Below, in pieces: positions 16,473 to 27,260 of a stretch of DNA of 64,000 nucleotides. The notes under the pieces were generated by a model. That model was given only the letters and a program-made list of their open reading frames with translations. It was not told the DNA's origin and made no database searches. The first letter of the stretch is position 1; each line of letters opens with the position of its first letter. The translations under genes were made by a program, and so were the position numbers. This DNA comes from Segatella copri (GTDB lineage: Bacteria > Bacteroidota > Bacteroidia > Bacteroidales > Bacteroidaceae), in contig NZ_CP042464.1 in the NCBI RefSeq assembly GCF_015074785.1, positions 558,001 through 622,000 on the forward strand, read 5' to 3'.

Positions 16473-16937
16473 TTACTTGCAGAGCTCTACTTTGCCCAAT
16501 TGCTGCTCTTTGTCGCAGTAGTGGCAACGTACGATACCGAGCACTTTGTCTACGGTATGGAAGAGGGTCTGCATAGGCTCGTTGTTGGTGATACACTTAG
16601 GGTTGTTGCACTTTACGATGCCCTTCAGCGTATCAGGAGTCTTGACGGTCTTCTTCTCTACGATTTCGTAGTCTTTGATGATACTCAGTCCGATGTTAGG
16701 CGCAACGACAGAGAGTCGGTTGATTTCCTCATCGGTAAAATACTTGTTGGCAACCTTGATGATGCCCTTCTTGCCAATCTTCTTGCTTGGCAGGTTGTAG
16801 CCGATAGTAACAGGAGTCTCCATCTTCTCCAACTGGAGCAGATTTACTACCTGATAGGTCTTTTCGGCTGGTATATGGTCGATTACGGTACCGTTCTCGA
16901 TAGCCGCAACCACTAATTGACTTTTATTGTTTCCCAT
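16473..16937 (-). CDS. pyrI: Aspartate carbamoyltransferase regulatory subunit
   Basis: 154 residues, typical length. The C-terminal zinc site shows the four cysteines (CNNPKC ... CHYC) that contact the catalytic subunit; the N-terminal half is the allosteric nucleotide-binding domain. It pairs with PyrB to form the feedback-regulated enzyme of pyrimidine synthesis. It is the second gene of pyrBI, but the two are separated by a 169-bp heptamer repeat element whose arm ends 13 nt before the pyrI ATG. Confidence 0.96.
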   Translation of the reverse strand: MGNNKSQLVVAAIENGTVIDHIPAEKTYQVVNLLQLEKMETPVTIGYNLPSKKIGKKGIIKVANKYFTDEEINRLSVVAPNIGLSIIKDYEIVEKKTVKTPDTLKGIVKCNNPKCITNNEPMQTLFHTVDKVLGIVRCHYCDKEQQLGKVELCK

Positions 16938-16950
16938 CTCTTTTTTTTTA

Positions 16951-17119
16951 AATGTTGAGTGTTGAGTGTTGAATGTTGAGTGTTGAATGTTGAGTGTTGA
17001 ATGTTGAGTGTTGAATGTTGAGTGAGGCTTGCGCCCTTGAGGCCCATGTTAAGTGTCCGTTAGGCAACTCAACATTCAACATTCAACATTCAACATTATT
17101 CAATATTCAACATTCAACA
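16951..17119. repeat. Palindromic heptamer-array element, copy A (between pyrB and pyrI)
   Basis: The left arm (16951-17027) has about 11 tandem units alternating TTGAATG and TTGAGTG. The right arm (17066-17119) has complementary CATTCAA/CACTCAA-type units. The centre includes tgtccgttaggcaactc, shared with copies B and C. The last right-arm unit runs into the pyrB stop codon. On mRNA this would be a very long hairpin between two co-transcribed cistrons. Confidence 0.9.
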
Positions 17120-18067
17120 TTATTCAATTATGCTTTTATCGTTCTTCACGTCATCGAGCGAGATGCCGAGGCAGTGGCAGAAGATAGCCTCACGTGCATA
17201 GAGGCCGTTCTGAGCCTGCTGGATATAGTATGCATGTGGATCATCGTCTACATCGTAAGCAATCTCGTTAACACGTGGCAGCGGATGCATGATCTTCATG
17301 TTCTCCTTAGCCTTGCAGAGCATGTCACGCTTCAGGATATACACGTTCTTTACGCGTTCATACTCCATCAGGTCGCTGAAACGCTCCTTCTGTACACGGG
17401 TCATGTAGAGGATGTCGGCACCTGCAATCACATCTTCGTTAAAGTCCTCGTGCTCAACATATTTGATGTTGTGCTCCTTGCAGTAGAGTTTATACTCTTC
17501 TGGCATGGCGAGTTCTTTAGGTGCGATGAAATGGAAGGTAGGATTGAAGTGGCGCATGGCTGTGATAAGTGAGTGAACGGTGCGGCCATATTTGAGGTCA
17601 CCCACAAGATAGATGTTCAAGTTCTCCAGGGTTCCCTGGGTCTTGTAGATAGAGTAGAGGTCGAGCAGGCACTGTGAAGGATGCATGTGAGCGCCGTCGC
17701 CTGCATTTACGATAGGCACTGGTGCTACCTCACTGGCATACTGGGCTGCTCCCTCGATGAAATGGCGCATGGCGATTACATCGGCATAGTTGCTTACCAT
17801 CAGGATGGTATCCTTGAGGGTCTCACCCTTGGTGGTACTGGATGTCTTGGCATCAGAGAAACCAATGACACGGGCACCAAGGCGGTTGGCAGCGGTTTGG
17901 AAACTGAGTTGGGTACGAGTAGATGGCTCGAAGAAAAGGGTCGCTACGACCTTTCCCTTCAACAACTCCCTGTTCGGGTGCTTTTCGAACTCTTGCGCCA
18001 TTTCCAGGAGGTACATGATTTTCTCCTTGGAAAGGTCTGCAATGGTCACAAAATTATGTTTTTCCAT
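17120..18067 (-). CDS. pyrB: Aspartate carbamoyltransferase catalytic subunit
   Basis: 315 residues from ATG at 18067. The open frame extends 195 bp further, but that part overlaps the divergent PBP promoter and is not PyrB-like, whereas [17 protein letters not shown] matches the family start. Carbamoyl-phosphate loop STRTQLSFQ and [11 protein letters not shown] (HPxQ) are present. It makes carbamoyl-aspartate, the committed step of pyrimidine synthesis. Promoter -7 box TAACTTTG at 18108-18101. The extreme C-terminus (...SIIE) and stop are encoded by bases that blend into the repeat element. Confidence 0.96.
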   Translation of the reverse strand: MEKHNFVTIADLSKEKIMYLLEMAQEFEKHPNRELLKGKVVATLFFEPSTRTQLSFQTAANRLGARVIGFSDAKTSSTTKGETLKDTILMVSNYADVIAMRHFIEGAAQYASEVAPVPIVNAGDGAHMHPSQCLLDLYSIYKTQGTLENLNIYLVGDLKYGRTVHSLITAMRHFNPTFHFIAPKELAMPEEYKLYCKEHNIKYVEHEDFNEDVIAGADILYMTRVQKERFSDLMEYERVKNVYILKRDMLCKAKENMKIMHPLPRVNEIAYDVDDDPHAYYIQQAQNGLYAREAIFCHCLGISLDDVKNDKSIIE

Positions 18068-18100
18068 TTGAAATTTGATTGAATGTTCTAAAATCGCCCA

Positions 18101-18108
18101 CAAAGTTA
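18101..18108 (-). promoter_or_regulatory. pyrB -7 promoter box
   Basis: Minus strand TAACTTTG (TAnnTTTG) 33 nt upstream of the chosen pyrB ATG, supporting that start over the longer frame. Confidence 0.6.
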
Positions 18109-18151
18109 CATAAAAAATCTGATTTATGTGTGATAAGTCAAAACTTTTATG

Positions 18152-18159
18152 TAATTTTG
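18152..18159 (+). promoter_or_regulatory. -7 box of the class A PBP gene
   Basis: TAATTTTG, 23 nt before the ATG at 18183; the divergent counterpart of the pyrB promoter. It lies inside the longest open frame and argues for the internal start. Confidence 0.6.
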
Positions 18160-18182
18160 CACAAATATTTAAAGAAATAGTG

Positions 18183-20513
18183 ATGAGAAAGCGATTTATA
18201 CATATTTTATGGGCTGTTTTCGGCACCGGAATACTCATGGTAATTCTTGCCTTTGTTGCCATCTGGTTTGGAATGATTGGCTACATGCCCGACATCGAGG
18301 ATCTGCAGAATCCTATCAACAGATTTGCCACCCAGGTTTACTCTGCCGATGGCAAGGTGCTTGGTACGTGGAACCTGAACAAGGAGAACCGTATCGTGAT
18401 TCCTTACAAGAAAATGTCACCTTATTTAATAAAGGCGCTGGTGGCTACTGAGGATGAGCGATTCTATGAGCATTCAGGTATCGACTTCCGTGCACTGGGA
18501 CGTGCCATCGTCAAGCGTGGTATCCTGGGACAGACTAATGCGGGTGGTGGAAGTACCATCACGCAGCAGCTCGCCAAGCAGCTTTATTCTGAGAAGGCAG
18601 GCAGTACGATGGAACGATTGTTGCAGAAGCCGATAGAGTGGGTGATTGCGGTGAAGCTGGAACGCTATTATACCAAAGAGGAGATTCTGGCTCTCTATCT
18701 CAATTACTTCGATTTCCTGCACAATGCTGTAGGAATCAAGACGGCGGCCAATACCTATTTTAATAAGGAACCGAAGAATCTGACCCTCTGTGAGTCGGCA
18801 ACGCTCATCGGACTGTGCAAGAATCCGTCGCTCTTCAATCCGGTTCGCTATCCGGAGAGAGCGAGGGAGCGCAGAAATGTGGTTCTTTCGCAGATGGTGA
18901 AGGCGGGGTATCTGAGCCGGGGCGAGTATAGCCAGTGTGCTGCTGAGCCGCTGACACTCAATTTCCACCGTACCGACCATAAGGACGGTTCGGCTACTTA
19001 TCTGCGTGAGTTCCTTCGCCAGTATATGATGGCTAAGCGTCCGGAGCGTAGTGATTATCCATCCTGGAACCGTGCCCAGTTTGTGGTGGATTCTATCCAG
19101 TGGGAGAATGATCCGCTCTATGGATGGTGCAACAAGAACTATAAGAAGGATGGTTCGCCATATAATGTATACAGTGATGGACTGAAGGTGTTTACAACTA
19201 TTGATAGCCGTATACAGCAGTATGCGGAAGAGGCTATGTATCAGCATGTAGCCCGCTATCTGCAGCCTCGCTTCAGTGCAGAGATAGCCCGCAAACCAAG
19301 CTCGCCATACAGCGATAAGCTGACACCGAAACAGATTAAGAGTATACTGAACCGCAGTATCACCCAGAGTGAGCGTTACCGTACGATGAAGGCTGCGGGA
19401 TATTCTGAGGATGAAATCAAGGCGGCATTCCGCAAAAAGCAGGAGATGACCGTATTTACCTATCATGGTGATATTGATACACTGATGAGTCCGCTCGATT
19501 CTATCCGTTATTACAAGAGTTTTCTGCGTAGCGGTTTTATGAGCATGGACCCTAAGACGGGTGCTGTGAAAGCGTATGTGGGTGGATTGGATTATACTCA
19601 TTTCATGTATGACATGGTGAGTCTGGGACGCCGGCAGGTGGGTTCTACCATCAAGCCATTCCTTTACAGTCTGGCGATGTCTAACGGCTTCCAGCCTTGT
19701 GATCTGGCGCCTAACCGTCAGCAGACCTATATGGTGGCTGGTCGTCCGTGGACACCTCGCAATGCCAACCATTCACGTGCCGGACAGATGGTACCGCTGA
19801 GTTGGGGATTGGCGCAGAGTAGCAACTGGGTGAGTGCTTATCTGATGAGTAAGCTCAATCCGCAGCAGTTCGTACAGATGTTGCGCGATTTCGGCATCAA
19901 CAGTCCTGATATCCATGCATCCATGAGTCTCTGTCTGGGACCATGTGAGGTAAGTGTCAGTGAGATGGTGAGTGCCTATACCGTATTTGCCAACCACGGC
20001 ATCCGTACTGCTCCAATGTTTGTGAGCCGTATCGAGGATAATGAAGGTAATACGATTGCTACCTTCCAGCCACGTATGAACGAGGTAATCAGTGCCGATA
20101 ATGCCATGAAGATGCTCACCATGCTGATGGGCGTTGTGGATAATGGTACGGCAGGAAGACTGCGCTACCGTTATAACCTGGAAGGACAGATTGGCGCCAA
20201 GACCGGTACTACCAATAACAACAGCGACGGTTGGTTTATCGGCTTTACTCCACAGCTCGTAAGTGGCTGCTGGGTAGGTGGTGAGGAGCGTGATATTCAC
20301 TTCGATTCCATGAGTATGGGTCAGGGTGCTACCATGGCTTTGCCTATCTGGGCGATATTCATGAAGAAGGTTTATGCCGACCCGTCGCTGGGTATCAGTC
20401 CTGCTATCAAGTTCGATTTGCCGGAAGACTACAATCCTTGTTCCCGAAAGGCAGCCGAACAGGATGACTTTGAGGAAGTAGGAGGTGGCAGCATCGACGA
20501 AGTTTTCGAATAA
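18183..20513 (+). CDS. Class A penicillin-binding protein (PBP1A-type transglycosylase/transpeptidase)
   Basis: 776 residues from ATG 18183 ([10 protein letters not shown]); the frame runs 57 bp further upstream but through the promoter. One N-terminal membrane anchor is followed by a GT51 domain with catalytic [12 protein letters not shown] and [13 protein letters not shown], then the transpeptidase domain with STIK (SxxK), SSN (SxN) and KTGT. It polymerises and cross-links peptidoglycan in the periplasm. A strong hairpin follows the stop. Confidence 0.95.
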   Translation: MRKRFIHILWAVFGTGILMVILAFVAIWFGMIGYMPDIEDLQNPINRFATQVYSADGKVLGTWNLNKENRIVIPYKKMSPYLIKALVATEDERFYEHSGIDFRALGRAIVKRGILGQTNAGGGSTITQQLAKQLYSEKAGSTMERLLQKPIEWVIAVKLERYYTKEEILALYLNYFDFLHNAVGIKTAANTYFNKEPKNLTLCESATLIGLCKNPSLFNPVRYPERARERRNVVLSQMVKAGYLSRGEYSQCAAEPLTLNFHRTDHKDGSATYLREFLRQYMMAKRPERSDYPSWNRAQFVVDSIQWENDPLYGWCNKNYKKDGSPYNVYSDGLKVFTTIDSRIQQYAEEAMYQHVARYLQPRFSAEIARKPSSPYSDKLTPKQIKSILNRSITQSERYRTMKAAGYSEDEIKAAFRKKQEMTVFTYHGDIDTLMSPLDSIRYYKSFLRSGFMSMDPKTGAVKAYVGGLDYTHFMYDMVSLGRRQVGSTIKPFLYSLAMSNGFQPCDLAPNRQQTYMVAGRPWTPRNANHSRAGQMVPLSWGLAQSSNWVSAYLMSKLNPQQFVQMLRDFGINSPDIHASMSLCLGPCEVSVSEMVSAYTVFANHGIRTAPMFVSRIEDNEGNTIATFQPRMNEVISADNAMKMLTMLMGVVDNGTAGRLRYRYNLEGQIGAKTGTTNNNSDGWFIGFTPQLVSGCWVGGEERDIHFDSMSMGQGATMALPIWAIFMKKVYADPSLGISPAIKFDLPEDYNPCSRKAAEQDDFEEVGGGSIDEVFE

Positions 20514-20522
20514 AAACCAAGG

Positions 20523-20574
20523 CATTCGCCATTTTTGCATGTATTTATTTTAAATAGTGCAAAAATGGCGAATG
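20523..20574 (+). terminator. Strong stem-loop after the PBP gene
   Basis: 17-bp perfect stem cattcgccatttttgca / tgcaaaaatggcgaatg with an 18-nt AT loop, followed by TTATTTG. It lies immediately upstream of the pheT -33 box. Confidence 0.75.
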
Positions 20575-20577
20575 TTA

Positions 20578-20609
20578 TTTGTTTATATGCATTTTTTTTT
20601 GTATTTTTG
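20578..20609 (+). promoter_or_regulatory. pheT promoter
   Basis: TTTG (20578-20581), 20-nt spacer, TATTTTTG (20602-20609): a full match to the Bacteroidetes housekeeping promoter. The leader to the pheT ATG is about 70 nt. Confidence 0.75.
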
Positions 20610-20687
20610 CAGAGTTTTAGAACATGCATAGCCCGAATGATGTTTCTTCGGGTTTTCAAAATAGAAATAAAATAAAAAATCATTATA

Positions 20688-23156
20688 ATGAACGTTTCAT
20701 ACAAATGGCTTAAAGAATACGTCGATTTCGATTTGACACCACAGGAGACTGCGGACGCGTTGACCTCTTGCGGACTCGAAGTTGACGCTTTGGAAGAAGT
20801 TCAGTCTGTCAAGGGCGGACTGAAAGGTCTCTATGTTGGTAAAGTGTTGACATGCGAGGAGCATCCTAATAGTGATCACCTCCATGTTACAACCGTTGAC
20901 TTGGGTAAGGGCGAACCTCAGCAGATTGTCTGTGGTGCTCCTAACGTTGCTGCAGGTCAGAAGGTTATCGTGGCTGATTTGGGCTGCGTGCTTTACGATG
21001 GCGACCAGAGTTTTACCATCAAGAAGAGCAAACTCCGCGGTGTAGAGAGTTTGGGTATGATCTGTGCTGAGGATGAGATTGGTGTAGGTACCTCTCACGA
21101 CGGCATCATCGTACTCCCTGAAGATGCTCCGGTAGGTCAGCCTGCTGCTGAATATTACCATCTGGAGAGCGACTGGCTCATCGAGATTGATATCACAGCC
21201 AACCGTGCTGATGCGCTCGGTCATTGGGGTGTAGCCCGCGACCTGTATGCCTGGTTGAAGCAAAATGGCTACAAGACAAGCTTGCATCGCCCAACTTGCG
21301 ATGAGTTTGTGGTAGACAACGAAGATCTTCCTATCGATGTTGAAATCCAAAATACTGAGGCTTGCAAGCGTTATGCCTGTGTAAGCATCACCGGTTGTGA
21401 GGTGAAGGAAAGTCCTAAGTGGTTGCAGGATAAGCTGAACATCATCGGCTTGCGCCCTATCAACAATATCGTGGATATCACCAACTACATCATGATGGCA
21501 TACGGCCAGCCATTGCACTGCTTCGATGCAGACATGGTTACCGGTCATAAGATTGTAGTTCGTACCCAGCCAGAGGGCACCAAGTTTGTTACTCTCGATG
21601 GCGAGGAGCATACCTTGGGTGAGCACGACCTGAGCATCTGCAATGCTGAGGAGCCTATGTGTATCGCCGGTATCTTCGGCGGTAAGGGTTCTGGTACTTA
21701 CGAGACAACCAAGGATGTAGTCTTGGAGAGTGCTTACTTCCATCCTACATGGATTCGCAAGAGCGCTCGCCGTCATGGTTTGAGTACAGATGCCAGCTAC
21801 CGTTTCGAGCGTGGCGTAGATCCAAACGGACAGATTTATGCTTTGAAGCAGGCAGCCATCCTCTGCAAGCAGTTGGCTGGCGGTAAGATTTCCATGCAGA
21901 TCAAGGATGTATATCCAGAGCCAATGCAGGATTTCCCTGTTCGCCTGAACTATGAGTATGCGCATCGCCTTATCGGTAAGGAGATTGGTGCAGAGACCAT
22001 CAAGAACATTGCTACATCTCTCGAAATGAAGATTGTGAAGGAGGATGCTGAGGGTATCGACCTCCTGGTTCCTGCTTATCGCGTAGACGTTCAGCGTCCT
22101 TGCGACGTGGTAGAGGATATTCTCCGTATCTACGGATATAATAATGTGGAGATTCCAACCCAGTTGAAGAGCTCCCTGACTGTTCAGGGCGATGAGGATA
22201 AGGCTTATCACAGCCAGAACCTCGTGGCAGAGCAGTTGGTAGGCGAGGGCTTCATGGAGATTCTCAACAACTCTATGAGCAAGGCTAGCTACTATACCGA
22301 CTTCGACCTCAACAAGTATCCTAACGAGACAACCGTGAAGGTGATGAACCCATTGAGTGCTGATCTCGGTGTGATGCGCCAGACGATGCTGTTCGGTGGT
22401 TTGGAGAGCGTGGTTCGCAACATCAACCATAAGAGCCAGAACCTGAAGTTCTTCGAGGTGGGTAACACCTATATATACAATAAGGAGAAGTGGAGCGAGG
22501 AGAGTCCTATCAAGGCTTACTCTCAGGAGGCTCACATGTCACTCTTCATCACCGGTAAGCGCGTAGAGGGCAGTTGGGCTCATGCTGATGAGCAGAGCAG
22601 CATCTACGAGCTGAAGGCTGTGGTAGAGAATATCCTTCGCCGTGTAGGTATGCCACAGAACAACGTGGTTATCAAGCACAGCGACAATAACATCTTCTCT
22701 AAGGGTGTAAGTTACGAGACCCGTGCCGGTAAGGTATTGGTAGAACTGGGTATCCTGAGCCTGAAGCTGAAGAAGGCATTCGATATAGAGCAGGATGTGT
22801 TCTATGCTGATATCCACTGGGATAACCTGATGAAGGCAGTGAAGAAGGTGAACCTTACTTACACCGACATCAGCAAGTATCCTTCAGTGAGCCGCGACCT
22901 TGCATTGCTCGTAGACAAGAATGTAGAGTTCGCTCAGATTGAGCAGATTGCCCACCAGACAGAGAAGAAACTTCTGAAGAGCGTTGTTCTCTTCGATGTT
23001 TATGAGGGTGAGCATTTGCCAGAGGGCAAGAAGAGTTATGCCGTTAACTTCATCCTGCAGGATGAGGAGAAGACTCTGAATGACAAGCAGATAGATGCTA
23101 TCATGAAGAAGCTCATAGCCAACCTTACAAGCAAGCTCAATGCAGAATTGAGATAA
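20688..23156 (+). CDS. pheT: Phenylalanine-tRNA ligase beta subunit
   Basis: 822 residues, normal length. In order: the tRNA-binding EMAP-like domain (about 40-150, VGKVLTCEEHPNSDHLHV), B3/B4 editing domain (about 210-380), B5 (about 400-475), core, and the C-terminal FDX-ACB anticodon-binding domain (about 725-820). It acts with PheS, encoded elsewhere, to charge tRNA-Phe. The last 23 bp of the gene are imperfectly repeated just after the stop. Confidence 0.97.
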   Translation: MNVSYKWLKEYVDFDLTPQETADALTSCGLEVDALEEVQSVKGGLKGLYVGKVLTCEEHPNSDHLHVTTVDLGKGEPQQIVCGAPNVAAGQKVIVADLGCVLYDGDQSFTIKKSKLRGVESLGMICAEDEIGVGTSHDGIIVLPEDAPVGQPAAEYYHLESDWLIEIDITANRADALGHWGVARDLYAWLKQNGYKTSLHRPTCDEFVVDNEDLPIDVEIQNTEACKRYACVSITGCEVKESPKWLQDKLNIIGLRPINNIVDITNYIMMAYGQPLHCFDADMVTGHKIVVRTQPEGTKFVTLDGEEHTLGEHDLSICNAEEPMCIAGIFGGKGSGTYETTKDVVLESAYFHPTWIRKSARRHGLSTDASYRFERGVDPNGQIYALKQAAILCKQLAGGKISMQIKDVYPEPMQDFPVRLNYEYAHRLIGKEIGAETIKNIATSLEMKIVKEDAEGIDLLVPAYRVDVQRPCDVVEDILRIYGYNNVEIPTQLKSSLTVQGDEDKAYHSQNLVAEQLVGEGFMEILNNSMSKASYYTDFDLNKYPNETTVKVMNPLSADLGVMRQTMLFGGLESVVRNINHKSQNLKFFEVGNTYIYNKEKWSEESPIKAYSQEAHMSLFITGKRVEGSWAHADEQSSIYELKAVVENILRRVGMPQNNVVIKHSDNNIFSKGVSYETRAGKVLVELGILSLKLKKAFDIEQDVFYADIHWDNLMKAVKKVNLTYTDISKYPSVSRDLALLVDKNVEFAQIEQIAHQTEKKLLKSVVLFDVYEGEHLPEGKKSYAVNFILQDEEKTLNDKQIDAIMKKLIANLTSKLNAELR

Positions 23157-23227
23157 TGCAGAAGGGGCTCAGTGCAGAATTAAGATAATATTATAAACAA
23201 ACGATAAACATTTAAAATTTTATTCCA

Positions 23228-23971
23228 ATGGGAAGAGCATTTGAATATCGTAAAGCTACAAAGCTGAAAAGATGGGGCCACATGGCCAAGACATTTACTA
23301 AGTTGGGTAAGCAGATTGCTATTGCTGTGAAGGCAGGCGGTCCAGAACCAGAGAACAACCCATCATTGCGTGCTATCATCGCTAACTGTAAGCGTGAGAA
23401 CATGCCTAAGGATAACATCGCTCGTGCCATCAAGAACGCTTGTGGCAAGGATACCAGCGATTACAAGGAAGTAACATACGAGGGATATGGCCCTCACGGA
23501 GTGGCTGTCTTCGTTGATACTCTGACAGACAACACTACACGTACTGTTGCTGACGTTCGTTCTATCTTCAACAAGTTCAGCGGAAACTTGGGTACAACAG
23601 GTTCTCTGTCTTTCCTCTTCGACCACAAGGCTGTGTTCACATTCAAGAAGAAGGAAGGTCTGGATATGGATGAGATGATTCTCGACCTGATCGACTACGG
23701 CGTAGAAGATGAGTTTGATGAGGATGAGGAGAACAACGAAATCACTATCTATGGTGCTCCTACAAGCTTCGGCGAAATTCAGAAGCACCTGGAGGCTGAG
23801 GGTTTCGAGGTAACTGGTGCTGAGTTCACTTACATCCCTAACGATTTGAAGGATGTAACTCCTGAGGAGCGCGAAACTATCGACAAGATGGTTGAGAAGT
23901 TGGAAGAGTTTGACGATGTTCAGACTGTATATACCAACATGAAGCCAGAAATTCCTGCAGACGCAGAATAA
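23228..23971 (+). CDS. YebC/PmpR family protein
   Basis: 247 residues. MGRAFEYRKATKLKRWGHMAKTF is a Bacteroidetes variant of the usual 'GHSKW' YebC N-terminus, followed by DNTTRTVADVR and the acidic C-terminal domains. The family includes transcriptional regulators and, by recent reports, factors that relieve ribosome stalling; which role applies is not evident. It lies 71 bp after pheT and is probably co-transcribed with pheT and the TSCPD gene. Confidence 0.92.
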   Translation: MGRAFEYRKATKLKRWGHMAKTFTKLGKQIAIAVKAGGPEPENNPSLRAIIANCKRENMPKDNIARAIKNACGKDTSDYKEVTYEGYGPHGVAVFVDTLTDNTTRTVADVRSIFNKFSGNLGTTGSLSFLFDHKAVFTFKKKEGLDMDEMILDLIDYGVEDEFDEDEENNEITIYGAPTSFGEIQKHLEAEGFEVTGAEFTYIPNDLKDVTPEERETIDKMVEKLEEFDDVQTVYTNMKPEIPADAE

Positions 23972-23976
23972 GCATT

Positions 23977-24255
23977 ATGTTGCAGCAAGACAAACAGGAT
24001 AAGTTGCAGAAGGTAACTTATCAGACTCATGGCACCTGCTCAAAATACATCTGCATCAGTATAGATGAAGATGGAAATGTGCAGGATGCCCAGTTCATCG
24101 GAGGCTGCGATGGCAATACCAAGGGCGTTTGTGCTTTGATTAAAGGCATGAAGGCAAAGGAGGTCATCGCCCGACTGAAGGGTATCACTTGTGGCAATAA
24201 GCCTACAAGCTGTCCAGACCAGTTGGCGACAGCTTTGCAGGAAATGGGATATTAA
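23977..24255 (+). CDS. TSCPD-domain protein (TIGR03905-like)
   Basis: 92 residues. The C-terminal motif TSCPDQL gives the TSCPD domain its name; CSKYI and GGCDGN near the N-terminus carry the other conserved cysteines. The domain also occurs at the end of ribonucleotide reductases; the stand-alone form has no assigned function. It starts 5 bp after the YebC-like gene, so it is in the same operon. Confidence 0.85.
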   Translation: MLQQDKQDKLQKVTYQTHGTCSKYICISIDEDGNVQDAQFIGGCDGNTKGVCALIKGMKAKEVIARLKGITCGNKPTSCPDQLATALQEMGY

Positions 24256-24266
24256 TAGTATTAGAA

Positions 24267-24306
24267 AAGGCACGGATTACTAGCTAGTAATCCGTGCCTT
24301 TTTTAC
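24267..24306 (+). terminator. Rho-independent terminator of the pheT operon
   Basis: Perfect 16-bp stem aaggcacggattacta/tagtaatccgtgcctt and a T run. Followed by a second partial copy (actagtactccgtgtctttt) facing the convergent lipoprotein gene. Confidence 0.9.
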
Positions 24307-24327
24307 TACTAGTACTCCGTGTCTTTT

Positions 24328-24714
24328 CTAATACTTGAAGATATCATCCAGCAACACCTCCTTCGGGTTCTTAGCCGAATGATATATGAAACGGAAGGTG
24401 AAATGCTCTTCCTTATATTTCTTCAGACCAGGGTTGTTGTCCAGGGCTTCCTTCTGAATCTTATGGAGTTTACCCTTGTTGGCATCAATCGCCTTCTTGT
24501 TATCTGCCTTGTTTCTCAAAGAGATATAGTACGTATACATCTTCTTGGTTTTATCAAATGCAGCACTGTCAGTCCTGGCATCGTTGACGTATGGAGTAGG
24601 ACAGTATTTTTCAGTATATTCCTTGGCTTCACGAGCCGCTTTGTCCTCCAGACTTTCTGTACAAGAAACGAGCAAAGAAGCAAAAATACCGATGTAAATC
24701 AACTTTTTCTTCAT
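24328..24714 (-). CDS. Small lipoprotein of unknown function
   Basis: 128 residues with a lipoprotein signal (LLVSC at about 14-18) and a charged, helical mature part rich in Lys and Glu. No recognised domain. A -7 box (TATCTTTG, 24772-24765) stands 51 nt before its ATG, divergent from lepA. Confidence 0.6.
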   Translation of the reverse strand: MKKKLIYIGIFASLLVSCTESLEDKAAREAKEYTEKYCPTPYVNDARTDSAAFDKTKKMYTYYISLRNKADNKKAIDANKGKLHKIQKEALDNNPGLKKYKEEHFTFRFIYHSAKNPKEVLLDDIFKY

Positions 24715-24764
24715 GATTTTTCTATTTTTTATCTAAAAATCTCTATTATTTTCAATATTTTGTG

Positions 24765-24793
24765 CAAAGATACGAAAAAAAATACTATCTTTG
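24765..24793. promoter_or_regulatory. Divergent promoter pair: small lipoprotein and lepA
   Basis: CAAAGATA at 24765-24772 is TATCTTTG on the minus strand (lipoprotein); TATCTTTG at 24786-24793 on the plus strand serves lepA. The two -7 boxes are only 13 bp apart, so the promoters face away from each other but their polymerase footprints overlap. Confidence 0.6.
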
Positions 24794-24815
24794 CACTCTA
24801 AAGAGAGAAAATTAT

Positions 24816-26609
24816 ATGGAGAATATAAATAAAATAAGAAATTTCTGCATTATTGCACATATAGACCATGGTAAAAGTACCTTGGCAGACCGACTTCTGG
24901 AGAAGACTCAGACCATCAAGATTACTGAAGGACAGATGCTTGATGATATGGATTTGGAAAGAGAACGTGGTATCACGATCAAGAGTCACGCTATCCAAAT
25001 GGAATATAAGGCAAAGGATGGACAGACCTATATCCTGAATCTTATTGATACTCCGGGACACGTTGACTTCTCATACGAAGTTTCCCGTTCCATCGCTGCT
25101 TGCGAGGGAGCACTGCTGGTTGTTGACGCTACTCAAGGCGTTCAGGCACAGACCATTTCAAACCTCTATATGGCTATCGAGCACGACCTGGAGATTATTC
25201 CGGTAATCAATAAGATAGATATGCCTTCAGCTATGCCTGATGAGGTAGAAGACGAAATTGTAGATCTGATCGGTTGTAAGCATGAGGATATTCTCCGTGC
25301 TTCAGGTAAGACCGGTGAGGGTGTAGAAGATATACTGGAAGCTGTTGTTAATCGTGTTCCTGCTCCGGTAGGAAACGAGAAGGCACCGCTTCAGGCTTTG
25401 ATTTTCGACTCTGTATTCAACTCTTTCCGCGGCATCATCGCCTATTTCAAGATAGAGAATGGCGTGATCCGTAAGGGAGATAAGGTGAAGTTCTTCAATA
25501 CCGGCATGGAATATGATGCAGATGAAATCGGTGTATTGAAGATGGATATGATTCCACGCCAGGAATTGGGTACCGGTGAGGTAGGTTATATCATCTCGGG
25601 CATCAAGAATGCTACCGAGGTAAAGGTGGGTGATACCATTACTCATATCGCCCGTCCTTGCGACAAGGCGATTGCAGGTTTCCAGGAAGTGAAACCTATG
25701 GTCTTCGCCGGTGTTTATCCTATCGATCCTAGCGATTACGAGAATCTGCGTGCATCGCTTGAAAAACTGCAGCTCAATGATGCTTCATTGACTTTCTCGC
25801 CAGAGAGTTCTGTGGCTTTGGGCTTCGGTTTCCGATGCGGATTCCTCGGTTTGCTCCACATGGAAATCGTACAGGAGAGACTGGACCGTGAGTTTAATAT
25901 GGATGTCATCACTACCGTACCTAACGTATCTTATATGGTATACGACAAGCAGGGCGGTGAGAAAGAGGTTCACAATCCTTCCGGATTGCCAGACCCAACT
26001 CTGATTGATCATATTGAGGAACCATATATCCGGGCAACCATCATTACGGCTACCAATTATATTGGACCAATCATGAAACTCTGTCTGGATAAACGAGGCG
26101 AACTCATCAACCAGGAATATGTGAGTGGAAACCGTGTAGAGCTCCACTTCATGTTGCCATTGGGAGAAATCGTCATCGACTTCTATGACAAGCTGAAGAG
26201 TATCTCCAAGGGATATGCTTCGTTCGACTATCATATCGATTCATTCCGTCATTCCGACCTGGTGAAGCTCGATATCCTGTTGAATGGAGAGCCTGTAGAT
26301 GCTTTGAGTACTTTGACTCACCGCGATAACTCTGTGAGCTTCGGCCGCAGAATGTGCGAGAAGTTGAAGGACCTCATACCTCGTCAGCAGTTCGATATTG
26401 CTATCCAGGCAGCTATCGGTGCCAAGATTGTGGCACGTGAGACTGTTAAGCAGGTGCGCAAGGATGTTACCGCCAAATGTTATGGTGGTGACGTAAGCCG
26501 TAAGCGCAAGTTGCTGGAGAAGCAGAAGAAGGGTAAGAAACGCATGAAGCAGATTGGTAATGTGGAAGTTCCACAGAAAGCCTTCCTTGCTGTGCTCAAA
26601 CTCGATTAA
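24816..26609 (+). CDS. lepA: Elongation factor 4 (LepA) translational GTPase
   Basis: 597 residues from ATG 24816 ([22 protein letters not shown]). The frame extends 54 bp upstream through the -7 box, so the internal start is preferred. G1 [10 protein letters not shown]3 DTPGHVDF and G4 NKID are intact, and the LepA-specific C-terminal domain ([10 protein letters not shown] near the end) is present. Membrane/ribosome-associated GTPase that remodels elongating or initiating ribosomes. Confidence 0.97.
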   Translation: MENINKIRNFCIIAHIDHGKSTLADRLLEKTQTIKITEGQMLDDMDLERERGITIKSHAIQMEYKAKDGQTYILNLIDTPGHVDFSYEVSRSIAACEGALLVVDATQGVQAQTISNLYMAIEHDLEIIPVINKIDMPSAMPDEVEDEIVDLIGCKHEDILRASGKTGEGVEDILEAVVNRVPAPVGNEKAPLQALIFDSVFNSFRGIIAYFKIENGVIRKGDKVKFFNTGMEYDADEIGVLKMDMIPRQELGTGEVGYIISGIKNATEVKVGDTITHIARPCDKAIAGFQEVKPMVFAGVYPIDPSDYENLRASLEKLQLNDASLTFSPESSVALGFGFRCGFLGLLHMEIVQERLDREFNMDVITTVPNVSYMVYDKQGGEKEVHNPSGLPDPTLIDHIEEPYIRATIITATNYIGPIMKLCLDKRGELINQEYVSGNRVELHFMLPLGEIVIDFYDKLKSISKGYASFDYHIDSFRHSDLVKLDILLNGEPVDALSTLTHRDNSVSFGRRMCEKLKDLIPRQQFDIAIQAAIGAKIVARETVKQVRKDVTAKCYGGDVSRKRKLLEKQKKGKKRMKQIGNVEVPQKAFLAVLKLD

Positions 26610-26649
26610 TGATTTAATATAAGTATAATGGAAAAGGAGGTTAAGTATT

Positions 26650-27249
26650 ATGGCAGACTTTAAAGTAATTACCCCTAAGCGTGATATTGCGCGCGAATTG
26701 GCGCGTAAATATAGTACGATGACTCATGATGAGCTCGATGTGGTGGAAGATATCCTTGAGCCTATCAAGTATGGCAAGGGCGAGCTGATCTTGCCTGAAG
26801 GTGAACAGTGCATGGGTATCTCGTACATCGAGAAGGGATTGGTACGCCAATTTTACTTTAAGAATGGCAAGGAGGTGACCGAGCATCTGGGTGTGGATCA
26901 TACCATCTTTATGTGCATTGAGAGCCTCTTTAAGGAAGAGCCTACCCACCTGCAGGTGGAAGCTTTGGAGCCTACGCTGGTGTATATGCTACCGAAGAAG
27001 AAGCTGGAGGCGGCTGCTATGCGTAATGTCAATATCCAGATGCTTTATCGTAAAATACTGGAAGAGAGTTTGATTCAGTCTCAGATTCATGCCGATCTGA
27101 TGCGATTTGAGTCGGCACCTAATAAATATAAGCGCCTGTGCGAAATGAACCCACAGGTGGTTCTGCGTGCTCCGCTCACCTATATCGCAAGCTATCTGCA
27201 GATGACTCCGGAAACGCTGTCCAGAATCCGATCAAATACATTATTATAA
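26650..27249 (+). CDS. Crp/Fnr-type transcriptional regulator
   Basis: 199 residues with an N-terminal cyclic-nucleotide-binding-like beta barrel (about 30-120, KGELILPEGEQCMGISYIEKGLVR) and a C-terminal winged helix (YIASYLQMTPETLSRIRS). The canonical cAMP phosphate-binding RxS motif is not evident, so the ligand is unknown. Bacteroidetes have many such regulators. It lies 40 bp after lepA and may be read through from it. Confidence 0.85.
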   Translation: MADFKVITPKRDIARELARKYSTMTHDELDVVEDILEPIKYGKGELILPEGEQCMGISYIEKGLVRQFYFKNGKEVTEHLGVDHTIFMCIESLFKEEPTHLQVEALEPTLVYMLPKKKLEAAAMRNVNIQMLYRKILEESLIQSQIHADLMRFESAPNKYKRLCEMNPQVVLRAPLTYIASYLQMTPETLSRIRSNTLL

Positions 27250-27260
27250 TCATAAAGTAA

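Noticed and set aside
16951..17119. Possible CRISPR array
   Set aside because: Seven-base units without spacers and with complementary arms; not CRISPR.
18068..18262. Longer PyrB start at 18262
   Set aside because: The extension overlaps both divergent promoters and the PBP start, and is not PyrB-like.
20697..22535. 612-codon frame opposite pheT
   Set aside because: Antisense shadow caused by codon bias of pheT; no protein features.
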